A stretch of 64,000 nucleotides of DNA, taken from the NCBI GenBank assembly GCA_023053685.1, contig JALIGW010000032.1, forward strand, positions 324,585 through 388,584. Direction: 5' to 3'. This document shows, in pieces, positions 12,126 through 23,175 of this stretch. Position 1 is the stretch's first letter. The number at the start of each line of letters is the position of its first letter. Both the position numbers and the translations under genes were made by a program. Source of the stretch: Diadophis punctatus similis (lineage: Eukaryota > Chordata > Lepidosauria > Squamata > Dipsadidae). The notes under the pieces were generated by a model. It was not told the DNA's origin. It did not search any database and worked only from the letters and a program-made list of their open reading frames with translations.

Positions 12126-12310
12126 CTTTATTATTTTATTTTATTTATTTATTTTATTTATTTATTTGTCAAACATGTATGGGATAGTAGTAGTTTGTAT
12201 AAACAGAAGTAAAAAGTAACGATAAAAGAGGACGGTAGGACAGGGACGGTAGGCACAGTGGTGCGCTTATGCACGCCCCTTATAGACCTCTTAGAAACGT
12301 GTATTGATTT
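12126..12310 (-). mobile_element. Rex1-like LINE 3' end
   Basis: Plus strand TTTGTCAAACATGTATGGGA and GGACAGGGACGGTAGGCACA match the 3' ends at 14948 and 57190. AAATA tail at 12126-12170. Confidence 0.7.
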
Positions 12311-12784
12311 ACAAGACGGTGGCACCAAGCTGCATTCATAGAACCAAACGAATATTTGAATTGAATGTGAAATCTTTGAACAAAGAAGTCAAACTAAGCT
12401 CAATGATTTATTAAGCGGAAATGGCAGATATCCAAGTTAAATCTCAGATTCTACTAACTTTGAGAAGAGGGCTTAGTTAGTTGGTATCTTCAGCTTTTGA
12501 GGTATAAGCTAGGATGAGGAGCAGTGTCTGAAATGGTAGGTATAGGGCACTCTTCCACAGTTTTTCACACTCCCTTTATTAATTAATCTTGCTTTTCTCC
12601 CACACCTTCTTGTATTTTAACTAACAGCCCTTACAATAATGCTTGAGGAATAACACATAACATGATACTGAGAGGATCAGCAGAAATGGAGGAGAAATTA
12701 GACTTATTCTCACTCTGATTTTTTAAAATAGTTATTATCACCTTAACTCCTTCTTGGAAGCAAGGAAAAGGAAAGAATTAAGAA
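12311..12784. other. No recognisable feature
   Basis: No open frame, no repeat terminus identified. Confidence 0.5.
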
Positions 12785-12786
12785 GA

Positions 12787-13179
12787 TACAGGTATTCCTC
12801 AACTTATGACCACAACTGAGCCCAAATTTTCTGTTGCTAAATGAGACAGTTGCTAAGTAAACGTTTCCCCATTTGATGGCCTGTCTGGCCGCAGTTGTTA
12901 AGTGAATCACTTCCATTGTTTAGCTGGTCACAGGGTTGTTAAACAAATCTGGATTTCCCCATTGACTTTGCTTGTCAGATGGTCGCAAAAGTGACCCCAG
13001 GACACTGCAACCGTCATAAATATGAACCAGTTGCTGAGCATCTGAATTTTGATCATGTGACCATTGAGATGCTACAATGGTCGTAAGTGTGAAAAATGTT
13101 CATAAGTCACTTTTTTTCCCTGGGTTGTTGTAACTTTGAACGGTCATTAAATGAACTGTTGCAAGTCAAGGACTGCCTG
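12787..13179. mobile_element. Tigger/mariner-like palindromic MITE
   Basis: 393 bp with inverted ends CAGGTATTCCTCAACTTATG and its complement ending GACTGCCTG, flanked by TA on both sides (12785-12786, 13180-13181). Copies at 33227-33621 and 46449-47359 share the CATAAATATGA and GTCACTTTTTT blocks. Non-coding. The TA duplication supports Tc1/mariner superfamily; the pogo/Tigger assignment is inference. Confidence 0.8.
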
Positions 13180-13196
13180 TACATTGATGGGAAAAA

Positions 13197-13198
<2 letters not shown>

Positions 13199-13267
<69 letters not shown>
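13199..13267 (+). repeat. (TC)n(TG)n microsatellite
   Basis: CT block then GT block, 69 bp. Confidence 0.97.
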
Positions 13268-13270
<3 letters not shown>

Positions 13271-13489
13271 AAATTAAGGGATCAGCTCCAGATCAAATAA
13301 TGATTTATTTAAATGTCAGCCCTTTGAGATAGTCCTTCCCCCCCAAGCCCCCCACAAAATGAGCACTAACATTACCTTTGTAAGAAGTCAGCACTCCCAT
13401 CTCCAATAGAAAGAAGGTTTTCCTAGGATCAAACCATTAACTTCTCTCCACTACCAGGAAAATACTCCAGTCAGTCCCTCCAAAAGTTA

Positions 13490-13950
13490 AGTTTTATGAA
13501 TGAGATACTCTTGAGAAAACGGAAATATTCCATTCAGTATCCATTCACAGAAATCCAGCCTATTCACAAACAAAGCGCCTTCAGCCACACTCCCATCAAA
13601 GACTGGAGCTGATGGGATTAAGAATTTACATCCCTCCACCCAGCTCCAAGGATAGGACAGGACCTTTAGGACATAATAGGATAAATCAACACCATTGAAA
13701 TAGCAAAAGAAACAAGGCTCACGACATTGCACAACCCACTGGAGCATCTCAATCACCAAACCCCAGAACCCTATAAAAATCCATCCACTCACTCAGCCAT
13801 TTTGTCAGCCACCCCAAAAACATGCTGCTGTTACTAAAGTTTTTGGAAAACCAAATAAACAGAGACCTCCTTTCCTTGCAAACAGCCTCCATTTTATTTC
13901 CAGCGTTTTTTCCCCTCTCAGCTTGGAACTGGACTGTTTTTTTCTTCCAA
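13490..13950 (+). mobile_element. LTR, family B
   Basis: Shares CACCAAACCCCAGA, CATCCACTCACTCAGCCATT and CAGCCTCCATTTTATTTCCA with the minus-strand copy at 50525-50885, and the last of these with 31740-32030. It has a CCTATAAAAATCC TATA box at about 13770-13782 and an AATAAA signal near 13853, as in the U3-R part of an LTR. Exact termini and target duplication not found. Confidence 0.65.
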
Positions 13951-14049
13951 CACTTTTATTGTAAAGTTATACTAACAGAATCTTGCAAGTCTCATAGAAT
14001 TTCTTGTCTCCTTTACTTTTACTTTCCACAAAATGAGGGAGGGTCCCTT

Positions 14050-14110
14050 CTGTGATGTTTCTCCTTAGTTCTAGGTTGCTTCTCTCCTTGATTAGTTTCC
14101 ATCCGGAGAA
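14050..14110 (-). mobile_element. CR1 LINE fragment
   Basis: Plus strand TTTCTCCTTAGTTCTAGGTT and TCTCCTTGATTAGTTTCCAT are the reverse complement of the CR1 'NLELRRNF' region. About 60 bp only. Confidence 0.7.
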
Positions 14111-14345
14111 GGCGTGGCCAATGTCTTGGCACCACGAAGTTTCCCTTGGAACCTCCGAGGGAAACACAGAATTTCCAGTCGTTTGGGGGCCCGGAGTCAT
14201 CGAAACCGGGTCGGAGCCCCCTGGAGGGGGGGTGAAGAAGAGAGGCACAGGGGGATTTGCAAACCCCCCAGGAAGCCAGCGCCAGCCTCTCGACCAGCTG
14301 CTGCGAAAAGGCTACCTAATCTCCATTAGCTGAGACGGCCACAAC
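14111..14345. other. Unassigned GC-rich segment
   Basis: About 235 bp much richer in G+C than its surroundings, between a CR1 scrap and an L2 tail. It has open frames on plus (14052-14333, 93 codons) but no recognisable domain. It might be a piece of a retroelement 5' region; identity unknown. Confidence 0.4.
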
Positions 14346-14360
14346 GGAACGATAGGAAGA

Positions 14361-14940
<580 letters not shown>

Positions 14941-14947
14941 CTAAGAG

Positions 14948-15625
14948 TTCATTTATTTTATTTATTTATTTATTTTGTCAAACATGTACAGGATAGCAGT
15001 TGTTTGTATAAACATAACATAAGTAAAAAGTACCAATAAAAGAGGACAATAGGACAGTAGGACAGGGACGGTAGGCACCGTGGTGTGATTATTCACGCCC
15101 CTTACAGACCTCTTAGAAATGGGGAGAGGTCTACTGTAGACAGTCTAAGGTTAATGTTTTGGGGGAAGAAACCACAGAGTCAGGTAGTGCATTCCAGGCA
15201 TTGATCACTCTGTTGCTGAAGTTGTATTTTCTGCAGTCGAGTTTGGAGCGGTTTACATTAAGTTTGAATCTATTATGTGCTCGTGTATTGTTGCAGTTGA
15301 AGCTGAAGTAATCATTGACATGAAGGACTTTTTGATATATGATTTTATGAACTACATTTAGATCAGATAGGAGTCGACGTAGTTGTAAATTGTCTAATCC
15401 CAATATTTCACGTCTGGTGGAATATGGTATTTTATTGTGAGCAGAGGAGTGGAGGACTGTTCTTGTGAAATATTTCTGGACTCTCTCGATTGTATTTATG
15501 TCTGATATGCAGTGCGAGTTCCAGACAGGTGAGCTGTATTCCGGAATTGGTCTAACAAATGTTTTGTATGCTCTGGTTAGCAGTGTAATATTGCAGGAGC
15601 GGTGTGGAAGATTAGTTTCCATCCG
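14948..15625 (-). mobile_element. Rex1-like LINE 3' part
   Basis: Minus-strand frame gives AYKTFVRPIPEYSSPVWNSH, then INTIERVQKYFTRTVLHS, LGLDNLQLRRLLSDL and FSNRVINAWNALPDSVV, the C-terminal part of a CR1/jockey-group reverse transcriptase. 3' end with AAATA tail at 14950-14973. The open frame continues to 15754 only because a CR1 piece is fused in frame at about 15625. Confidence 0.75.
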
Positions 15626-15700
15626 TTGCTTCTTGTCTGCCTTCTGGTGCTTTGGAGAATAGCTTTCAACTCCCTCTTCCTTGTGGCAGCCCCTGAGGTA
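15626..15700 (-). mobile_element. CR1 LINE fragment fused to Rex1-like LINE
   Basis: Plus strand CTTGTGGCAGCCCCTGAG and TTAGTTTCCATCCGTTGCTT are the reverse complement of the CR1 LRGCHKEEGV and NGWKLT regions. It reads in the same direction and frame as the Rex1-like sequence that follows on the minus strand. Confidence 0.8.
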
Positions 15701-15721
15701 GATAGATAGATAGATAGCTTT

Positions 15722-16077
15722 TATTGCGGTCGGAGACCAATTTAAAATACACATAAAAAGGGGGGTAAATTTTAGAAATATAGATAGATCATGTGACAGT
15801 ACACCATCTACTACAATCTATACCGTCAATACTAGTGATCCTCTGCCGTAGGGGTTACCCGTCTTTTCCTCCATTTTTTCCAGCCACGACTGCAAGTTCC
15901 TGATCCGTTTGCCAGATTGAGTTGTCTATCAATGTCGTCCAGCTGTTGAAAAATCAATGATTTAGCAGCATCAGGGCCTAAGATAAAAACTTCACTGGGG
16001 GAAATCCCGATCTTCAAAAGTTTAGTATGGATATTATGGGCCCAGGGACTATGGAAAGGGTCCCGCCATAGGCATTG
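15722..16077 (-). mobile_element. Unassigned retroelement-like remnant
   Basis: A (GATA)n block abuts TTTTATTGCGGTCGGAGACC, as expected of a 3' tail of a minus-strand element. Minus frame 15832-16017 reads LLKIGISPSEVFILGPDA-type sequence. The same frame appears to resume at 16526-16680 beyond the MITE at 16086-16517, with GHVLTCYNHVE there. It looks like the C-terminus of a LINE protein, but I do not recognise the family. Confidence 0.45.
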
Positions 16078-16085
16078 GCCTAGGT

Positions 16086-16517
16086 CAGTGATGGCGAACC
16101 TATGGCATGCGTGCCACAGGTGGCACGCGGAGCCATATCTGCCGGCACGCGAGCTGTTGCCCTAGCTGAGCTCCAACATGCATGTACGCACCAGCCAGCT
16201 GATTTTTGGCTCACACGGAGGCTCTGGGAGGGCATTTTAGGCTTCTGGAGGACCTCCAGGGGGTGTGGGGGCATTTTTGCCCTCCCCAGGCTCCAGAGAA
16301 GCCTCTGGAGCCTGGGGAGGGCAAAAAATGGGCCTACCGGGCCCACCGGAAGTCAGGAAACGGGCCGTTTCCGCCTCCAGAGGACATCTGTGGGGGCGGG
16401 GGAGGCCGTTTTCGCCCTCCCCAGGCATTGAATTATGGGTGTTGGCACTCACATATGTGTGATCGCGCGCGCGCACGTGCTTTTGGCACTCAAGGGAAAA
16501 AAGGTTCGCCATCACTG
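16086..16517. mobile_element. hAT-type MITE (GATGGCGAACC family)
   Basis: Perfect 15-bp inverted ends CAGTGATGGCGAACC, followed inside by the GGCACGCG and GTGCCACAGGTGGCAC motifs. Flanks GCCTAGGT and GCCTGGGA match at 6/8. Non-coding, GC-rich, with internal complementarity (CCTCCCCAGGCTCCAGAG repeated in both senses). Confidence 0.85.
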
Positions 16518-16692
16518 GCCTGGGAGTCGAGTCCAAAGGGACAACCAATAACCAATTGCACGTTTCCACATGATTGTAGCAAGTGAGGACATGCCCAGTT
16601 GCCCCTGAGGTATAGGAACACTGCTGCACTGAAACCATTAAAGGGGGTAATCCCATTGTTTCAACGGTCTTCATGTGAACATACCTTGAGCT

Positions 16693-16952
16693 CAGAGGTG
16701 GGATCCTACCTCTGATTGCCGGTGCGGTTAATCGCTGAGTTCGGTGCAGAGCCGAAGATGCTGCTCGAGCCTGCGCATGGGGGCATGCGCAGAGGGCAAA
16801 AGAACGCAATTGGCGGCATCCATGCGGGTGGGGAAAGCGCCCGGGGAAAGCTCCCGCTCCGCGAACGGGAGCAGGCTGGAGCAGCGTCTTCGGCTCTGCG
16901 CCGAACTCAGCAATTAACCGCACCAGCAATCAGAGGTAGGATCCCACCTCTG
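16693..16952. mobile_element. Foldback hAT-type MITE with perfect 8-bp duplication
   Basis: 260 bp, flanked by CTTGAGCT on both sides (16685-16692, 16953-16960). The left end CAGAGGTGGGATCCTACC and right end are inverted complements, and complementarity continues inward through the GCCGGTGCGGTTAATCG region, so most of the element can form one hairpin. Related to the GGTGGGTTCC family. Confidence 0.9.
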
Positions 16953-17236
16953 CTTGAGCTCCCTTTGGTCAGTTGAACTGGGGAAATGTTCGTCATGCTG
17001 CCATCATTCCAGGTCCACATTTTCAGCAGAAATGCATCTTGGAAGCTCAACAACATAAATGCCGAAAGCAGCGTTATTAGCTATTTTTATGATAGCATTT
17101 GCAATAAAGAATAAATGAGCATCTGTGTAAAAGAAGCTTTGAAAAGCGTCCAGCATATCTGTATGAAGCCATCTGGACACACAGTCCTGCCTAAGTGGAG
17201 AATCTATTAAATTTAAATAGACTGTAAGGCGGGAAA

Positions 17237-17480
17237 AAGGGAAGGAAGGAAGGAAGGAAGGAAGGAAGGAAGGAAGGAAGGAAGGAAGGAAGGAAAGAAG
17301 GAAGGAAAGAAGGAAGGAAGGATGGAAGGAAGGATGGAAGGAAGGAAGGACAAGGGAGAGGAAAAGAAGATAGGCAGGCAGGCAGGAAGGAAGGAAGAAC
17401 AAGGAGAGAGGAAAAGAAGGAAGGGAGGAGAGAGAAGGAAGGAAGGAAAGGAGGGAGGAAGAGAGAAATGGAGAAAGGAA
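17237..17480 (+). repeat. (GGAA)n-rich polypurine array
   Basis: 240 bp purine-only except for a GGCA stretch. Perfect GAAG units at 17241-17295. Confidence 0.95.
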
Positions 17481-17769
17481 GGAAGAAGAGGATGGGGAAA
17501 ACAACAACAATCCATCTTCTGTTCACTTCATTGGAAATTTATGGCATTGCTGACAGTAATAAAAACACATTTCTGTATTAAACAGTAGTAATTTTCACTT
17601 AAAGATATCAAGTTCCTTATACTTGTGATCAAGGAAACAAGAATCATACAGATTTCAATAAGGATATCTAATGCAGGAATAACTGGTAATATTTCTATTT
17701 ATTTGTTTTCATATTGTATGTTTTTTGTTTGTTTTATTACCCAATGAAACATTTGCAAAAAACAAAAAA

Positions 17770-18045
17770 CCAAGCTCAGAGAACACCAAGGACATCAGTT
17801 GTTGACAAATCTCCAAGGTCATTATGTGAATCCATAGTTGTCAAGTGAACCCATTGTTCACTATGGGATGTTTTTGCTTTCAAACTGTTAGCTGGACAGA
17901 AGTTGAGTGAGTGATAGGAGCTCACCGTGCCACACAGCGCTAGGGCTCGAACCTCCAGAGCTGAAATCATTTCCAGCATCATTAAGCCACTGAGCCACTG
18001 CGCCTCAGCCACTAAATAAGTGGTTGTAAGTTGAGGACTTCCTGT
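17770..18045 (-). mobile_element. Composite of Penelope-like end, Sauria-type SINE and Tigger-like end
   Basis: 17773-17792 has the CCAAGCTCAGAGAACACCAA block of the Penelope-like remnants. 17850-18005 matches the SINE head (GGGCTCGAACC; CACTGAGCCACTGCG). 18015-18050 has GTAAGTTGAGGACTTCCTGT, an end of the mariner-like MITE family. A pile-up of short decayed pieces. Confidence 0.55.
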
Positions 18046-18110
18046 ATCATGTTTGAAGCCTAGGCAAGAATCAATATTCTGGATTAATTGCATAATGACA
18101 TACATTGTAT

Positions 18111-18114
<4 letters not shown>

Positions 18115-18186
<72 letters not shown>
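18115..18186 (+). repeat. (GA)n microsatellite
   Basis: 36 GA units. Confidence 0.97.
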
Positions 18187-18188
<2 letters not shown>

Positions 18189-18229
18189 TGCATTTTGTCT
18201 CATGGTATTGTGTGTGTATTTGTGTGTGT

Positions 18230-18859
18230 CAGTGGTGGGTTCCTACCAGTGCGGTCCACTCTATAGCACCAGTAGCAGCCCGCTGGTGACGTCACAGTAC
18301 TGGTACGGTCGGTTGCCGGTGTCTGGGTGCCGCCATTAAAAAAAATTTTTTTAAAAAAAAATTTATTCTGCGCATGCCCAGAAGCTGAGCTTCCGGCACT
18401 GCGCATGCGCTGCCTTCCTACCCCACAGTGAGTCCAAGCAGGGGAGGATGGCTGAGGGAGCGCATGAGACGCTGAAAGAATGGGCGGCAGTAGCTATCTC
18501 CATTCCCCTCCCTTCAGCAGTCCGAGAAGCCACGAACGCGCGGTGATGATCCTAGGCATTTTTGCATGTTTGAGGCTTCTCGAGCTGCTGAGGGGAGGGG
18601 GAACGGGCGGCAGGAGCATAAGATCATCGAATGGGGAGAAGCATTCAGGCCGGATGGAGCCTCCTAGAAGAACCGCTGCCGCGGTCTTGCTGCTCTCACT
18701 GCAGGGGACTGCGTTGCGGTTGGACAATGTCCCCCCACTTCTCCAGCTGCTGCCAAGCTCCCGAGGCCCACACCCACCCGGTCACATGGCTGGCAAGCCA
18801 CACCTACAAAATAAGCCACGCCCACAGAGTGGTAGTAAAAAAATTAGGAACCCGCCTCT

Positions 18860-18860
<1 letters not shown>
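18230..18860. mobile_element. hAT-type element (GGTGGGTTCC family, long form)
   Basis: 631 bp, ends CAGTGGTGGGTTCCTACC and AGGAACCCGCCTCTG, flanked by GTGTGTGT on both sides (18222-18229, 18861-18868). In reverse orientation it matches 25989-26630 and the ends of 58585-59244 over the GTGCGGTCCACTCTATAG and TTACTACCACTCTGTGG blocks. No transposase frame is seen. The GT target makes the duplication alone weak, but the empty paralogue at about 19430 supports it. Confidence 0.88.
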
Positions 18861-18930
<70 letters not shown>

Positions 18931-19900
18931 GAGAGAGAGAGAATGGGAGAGAATGGCAGACAGAATGGGAGAGAGAGCGAATGAAAGAGAGAGAGAGATT
19001 GGAGAAAGAATGAGAGAGAGAGAGAATGGGAGAGAGAGAGAGAGCGGAGAAAGAGAATGGGAGAGAGTGTGAGAGAGAGATGGAAGAAAGAATGGGAGAG
19101 AGAGAATGAAAGAGAGAGATGGAAGAAAGAATGGGAGAGAGAGAATGGTAGAGAGTGTGAGAGAGAGATGGAAGAAAGAATGGGAGAGAGAGAATGAAAG
19201 AGAGAGATGGAAGAAAGAATGGGAGAGAGAGAATGGGAGAGAGAGAATGAGAGAGAGAGTGGGAGAGAGAGAATGAGAGAGAGTGCGAGAGAGAGAGAAT
19301 GAGTGAGAGAGAATGGGAGAGAGAGAGGATAGGAGAGAGAGAGTGAGAGAAAGAGAGAGAGAATGGAGAGAGAGAATGGGAGAAAGAGAGAGATGTGTAT
19401 ATGTTTGTCTCATGGTATTGTGTGTGTATTTGTGTGTGTGTGTGTGTGTGTGTGAGGGAGAGAGAGAGAATGGGAGAGAATGGCAGACAGAATGGGAGAG
19501 AGAGCGAATGAAAGAGAGAGAGATTGGAGAAAGAATGAGAGAGAGAGAGAGAGAATGGGAGAGAGAGAGAGCGGAGAAAGAGAATGGGAGAGAGTGCGAG
19601 AGATGGAAGAAAGAATGGGAGAGAAAGAATGAAAGAGAGAGAGATGGAAGAAAGAATGGGAGAGAGGGAATGAAAGAGAGAGAGAGATTGGAGAAAGAAT
19701 GGGAGAGTGAGAATGGGAGAGAGAGAGTGAGAGAAAGAGAGAGAGAATAGAGAGAGAGAGTGGGAGAGAGAGAATGAGAGAGTGTGTGTGTGTGAGAGAG
19801 AGAATGGGAGAGAGAATGAATGCGAGAGAATGGGAGAGAGAGAATAAGAGAGATGGAATATGTGAGAGAGAATGGGAAAGAGAATGAGAGAGAGAGAGAG

Positions 19901-19955
<55 letters not shown>

Positions 19956-19985
19956 AGGGAGAGGGAGAGGGAGAGAGAGAGAGAC
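18861..19985 (+). repeat. (GT)n plus (GA)n-rich block containing a segmental duplication
   Basis: A GT run (18861-18927) then purine-rich sequence with GAATGGGAGAGA, GGAAGAAAGAATGGGAGAG and similar units. The stretch around 19391-19620 repeats 18185-18229 plus 18861-19090. Open frames here are compositional artefacts. Confidence 0.9.
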
Positions 19986-20740
19986 TGCAGTGCTTAAATT
20001 TACCTCCTTGATCCCCCCCATGTTCATCAGTTTGGCCAAACGCCCCAGAAGCATTAAGCAAACCCCCAGCGCTGAGCTCTCAACATTTTCCCCAAATGAT
20101 TGGACTCTCTATGCATTTTGCCGCTTGTGACGGTGCTTCTTTTGCAAGATCCCAAATATTCCCCCAGGGTTTTTTATCACCTCCTGTCATGTTGCTCATT
20201 AGGGGCTCGGGTGCTGCCTTGCTTTGATAGTGCACCAGATGGAATCGCGAACTCTCTGGTGCCAGTTGCAATCCCTTATCAAACTCATCAGTGTTGCCAC
20301 AGTCTTAATTAAAGCAACCATCTTCAGGGCTGGGATTTGTCTGGGTTAATAGACTCCATCTCAGCCAGGTTATTATCCAGGATGCAAATAGGCTCCGGGT
20401 TTTTCCAGAATACTATCGGGTTAGAAAAAATGCACCAAGAGCATGTAGGAACACTCCCCTTTCTAAATGCACCAAGTTATTTTATGAGAAGACGGTGGCC
20501 AAGTTCAGCCCATTAATTGGCAGCATGTCTTGCAATCCTGGACTGGAGGTCTTGCGATCCTTCCAAGCTTGAATGGAATCCTGTAACTAAATGAAGCAGG
20601 GGATTTCTAAATGGGAAATATAAACTCTAGAGCAGATCTTCCCTTTGGTAGATCAAACCAACCGTTTTAGCTGCAGAGAAACTTTTTTTGGGGGGATCTT
20701 GGATACTTAGACATCTTTAGGTGCGTAGTAAGTTTGTGAC
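19986..20740. other. No recognisable feature, apparently unique DNA
   Basis: Higher-complexity sequence with several short frames of at most 70 codons and no recognisable motif. I see nothing to support a gene. Confidence 0.45.
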
Positions 20741-21325
20741 CTTCAAGGTGTTGTAAGGAATATCCTTCTGGGTTCATTTCCAAGTGGGGAAAAAGACACT
20801 GGATTCATGGAAGTTGCTTGGAAAGAAGGTTTTAATATGGTGGACAGGAGCACATGGCATGAGCCCCTGTACAGAAAAGGTAGATTACATGTTTCCAGAT
20901 GTGGGTGAAGAGAAAAAGGGCAGAAGAGATGCTGAGTTCCTTGTTTTATACTCTCTGTTGGGTCCCACCTCTTAGTTTCCTGTTCCTTGTTTTATATGAT
21001 GCAACTGATTGGTGGTCAGGCTCCCAGAAGGCCATGCAGTGGCAACTCTATAGGCTTTTGTCCGTCCCAGCTTTGGCTGAATGAAAGGGCCTTGGGCAAA
21101 TCCTATTGTGGTTCTGTTATGCAGAAGACTTCCAGGCCAGGTGAGAGGAATGTGTGAGCTGGGCCCAGTCCTTAATGGCCCATTGGCAAAGGGTGGGGGT
21201 TTCTAAGAGGAGTCTTTTGTCTGCTTAAAAGCATCTATCCAAGGATATTCTATAGAATATATTCTGCCTTTTAATATTTCCTAGGATTTTTCATTTTTCT
21301 AGGAGAGGGGTGGGTGCTAACTTCC
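20741..21325 (-). mobile_element. LTR-like repeat (family C), tentative
   Basis: The segment at 21235-21325 (ATTCTGCCTTTTAATAT, TTTTCTAGGAGAGG) recurs at about 51150-51220 and, inverted, at 31070-31135. The upstream part lacks coding capacity. Dispersed copies suggest a repeat family; LTR identity is a guess. Confidence 0.4.
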
Positions 21326-21450
21326 TACAAAGGGGAGACAGGACTGCCATCTGTCTCAAATGGTGTAGGAACTCCTGCTTGAGCAGGGGGTTGGACTAGA
21401 TGACCTACAAGGTCCCTTCCAACTCTAATAATAAATCTAAATCTAAAGAT
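21325..21450 (+). mobile_element. CR1 LINE 3' end (AATCTAAATC-tailed)
   Basis: GGAGACAGGACTGCCATCTG through GGTCCCTTCCAACTCTAATA and the AATCTAAATCTAAAG tail. 125 bp. Confidence 0.9.
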
Positions 21451-21535
21451 AATTTGTGGCCCAGCCTTAAGCAAGCTGACTCTCCACCCCTTTGGCAACA
21501 GGTCAAATGTAGCCAACAGAGATTAAAATGTTATT

Positions 21536-22440
21536 TTCTTTTTTTTTCTTTTTTTAAAATAATTTTTATTAAGTAGTTTTAAAAATACATAAAACATAAA
21601 GGACAAAGCATGTATGAACATAACTACATATATACAAATGTATATATAAAAATAAATTCAAATTTTTTGAAAATACACACAGTACAAACCTAACAAACCC
21701 CACAGAAAAAACAAAACTTAACATCACACATAAAAAGGTATAATTATTTTACATTAAGCAGTTTAGCGTATCATTTATATTTCTAAATATCTTTCTATAT
21801 ATATGTTTTTATATCTTTACATATATCTCTTGTTTTACAACAATCATTAAAAAAACAATGAAGGAAGAAGCAACAGAAAAGAACAAAAATAATATAATCC
21901 ATCATTGCTATATAAAACCTATTATTTTGTTGTATATTTTTACAGTTCAACCAGTTGTAAAAAGTTTTCCAAATTTTATACAAATCTGTTTCTTCTTTAT
22001 CTTTTATTCACATGGTTAGTCTGCTCATTTCGGCACATTCAAGTATTTTACTTATAATCATTAAGTTGGTTGGAACTACTTCTTTTCTCCACATTTGAGC
22101 ATAGGTAATCCTTGCCGCTGTTAGAATATGTATCATTAAATATTGGTTATTTTTATCTATTTTATCATCCATAATGCCTAAGAGGAATGTTTCTGGTTTT
22201 AAATCTATTTTCTGTGATATCATTTCTGTCAACCATTTCCGAATTCTTTTCCAGTAGATCCTGGCCTCTGGGCACGTCCACCACATATGGTAGTACGTGC
22301 CCAGTTCTTTTTTTACATCTCCAGCATTTTGCTGATGATTTGGAAGAAATTTTTGCCAATCTTGTCGGAGATAGATGCCACCGATAAAACATTTTATATG
22401 TATAAAATGTTATTTTCATTGCAGATAAGTTGTCATGCCA
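21536..22440 (-). mobile_element. L1 LINE ORF2 3' end with poly(A)
   Basis: A minus-strand frame gives CWRCKKRTGHVL then, after a frameshift, WWTCPEARIYWKRIRKWL, LKPETFLLGIMDDKIDKNNQ, YLMIHILTAARITYAQ and ISKILECAEM, the zinc-knuckle-like and C-terminal part of L1 ORF2p. The 3' untranslated region ends in a poly(A) seen as T-rich sequence at 21536-21560. One frameshift near 22270; inactive. Confidence 0.88.
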
Positions 22441-22576
22441 CAGCATATAACTTTTATATACTGTTGTTGCTCTCTAGCCCCATCTAGTGGCTGGAGGGAC
22501 AAATATGCCGCAACATACGATCTTTATATACTGTTGTTGTTGCTCTCTAGCCCCATCTAGTGAACAGAGAGACAAA
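22433..22576 (+). repeat. Two-copy tandem duplication of about 71 bp
   Basis: ATGCC(A/G)CA(G/A)CATA, then TTATATACTGTTGTTG and CTCTCTAGCCCCATCTAGTG, occur in both halves (22433-22503 and 22504-22576). Confidence 0.9.
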
Positions 22577-22945
22577 ATAACAAGAATATTGTTTGAAACT
22601 GACCCAACCCAATTACCCATCAGCCTGCAGTTTCAAACCAAGTGCATGCTGGGAAGCCAGACTCCATTTTCCTTTACCATTTGGAGAAGGCAGAAGCACA
22701 AAGAAGAATCTGTGGCACATGGTCATCCAAGGACAAACCCACATCCCACACGCAGAGCATCGCTGGGAAGATTTAGATTGCTTGTGTTTATTAATTGTTA
22801 TGTTCAGCAGTAACTCAATACTGTCTATCTTGCATTTGGTTCTCATTGTATATATCCCTATTTTCCCCAGTTTCACCATATCCTGTTCTTTCAATAAAGC
22901 ATTCAGATCTACGCACGCAGTCTGTTTTATTGGGGGATAAGTGTG
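22577..22945 (+). mobile_element. LTR-like sequence, tentative
   Basis: Contains TTTCAATAAAGCATTCAG near 22888-22905 and ends around GTCTGTTTTATTGGGGGATA, resembling an LTR R-U5 region with a polyadenylation signal. Termini and duplications were not found. Confidence 0.35.
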
Positions 22946-23104
22946 TGCATGTCGAGCTGCACACAGACTATCATGTAGTGAGGACAGAACATAAGTGATT
23001 CACTATTGAACGGCACAAGGACCAGAGGAAGAAGATGGGTAGAAATGTCCACATACGATGCTTAGTTTAATTAGCAAACAAACTCTGTTCTTTGTCATGT
23101 GCAA

Positions 23105-23175
23105 TGGGCTTCGTAGGTCATAACCAACATCTTGAACTGGACCCAGCAGCATCCAATGCAGCTTGCAGAACAAAA
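23105..23175 (-). mobile_element. L2-clade LINE scrap
   Basis: AACCAACATCTTGAACTGGA and CATCCAATGCAGCTTGCAG match the reverse complement of the HWLPI...FKVL region of L2. About 70 bp. Confidence 0.6.

Noticed and set aside
14111..14345. Possible rRNA or CpG-island exon in GC-rich segment
   Set aside because: No rRNA core motif, no splice-bounded open frame with a recognisable domain; left as unassigned.
16237..16929. 230-codon minus frame
   Set aside because: Runs through two MITEs and the sequence between; openness comes from GC-rich palindromic DNA, with no domain.
18844..20061. 405-codon Ser/Leu/His frame
   Set aside because: Reverse reading of GA/GT repeats.
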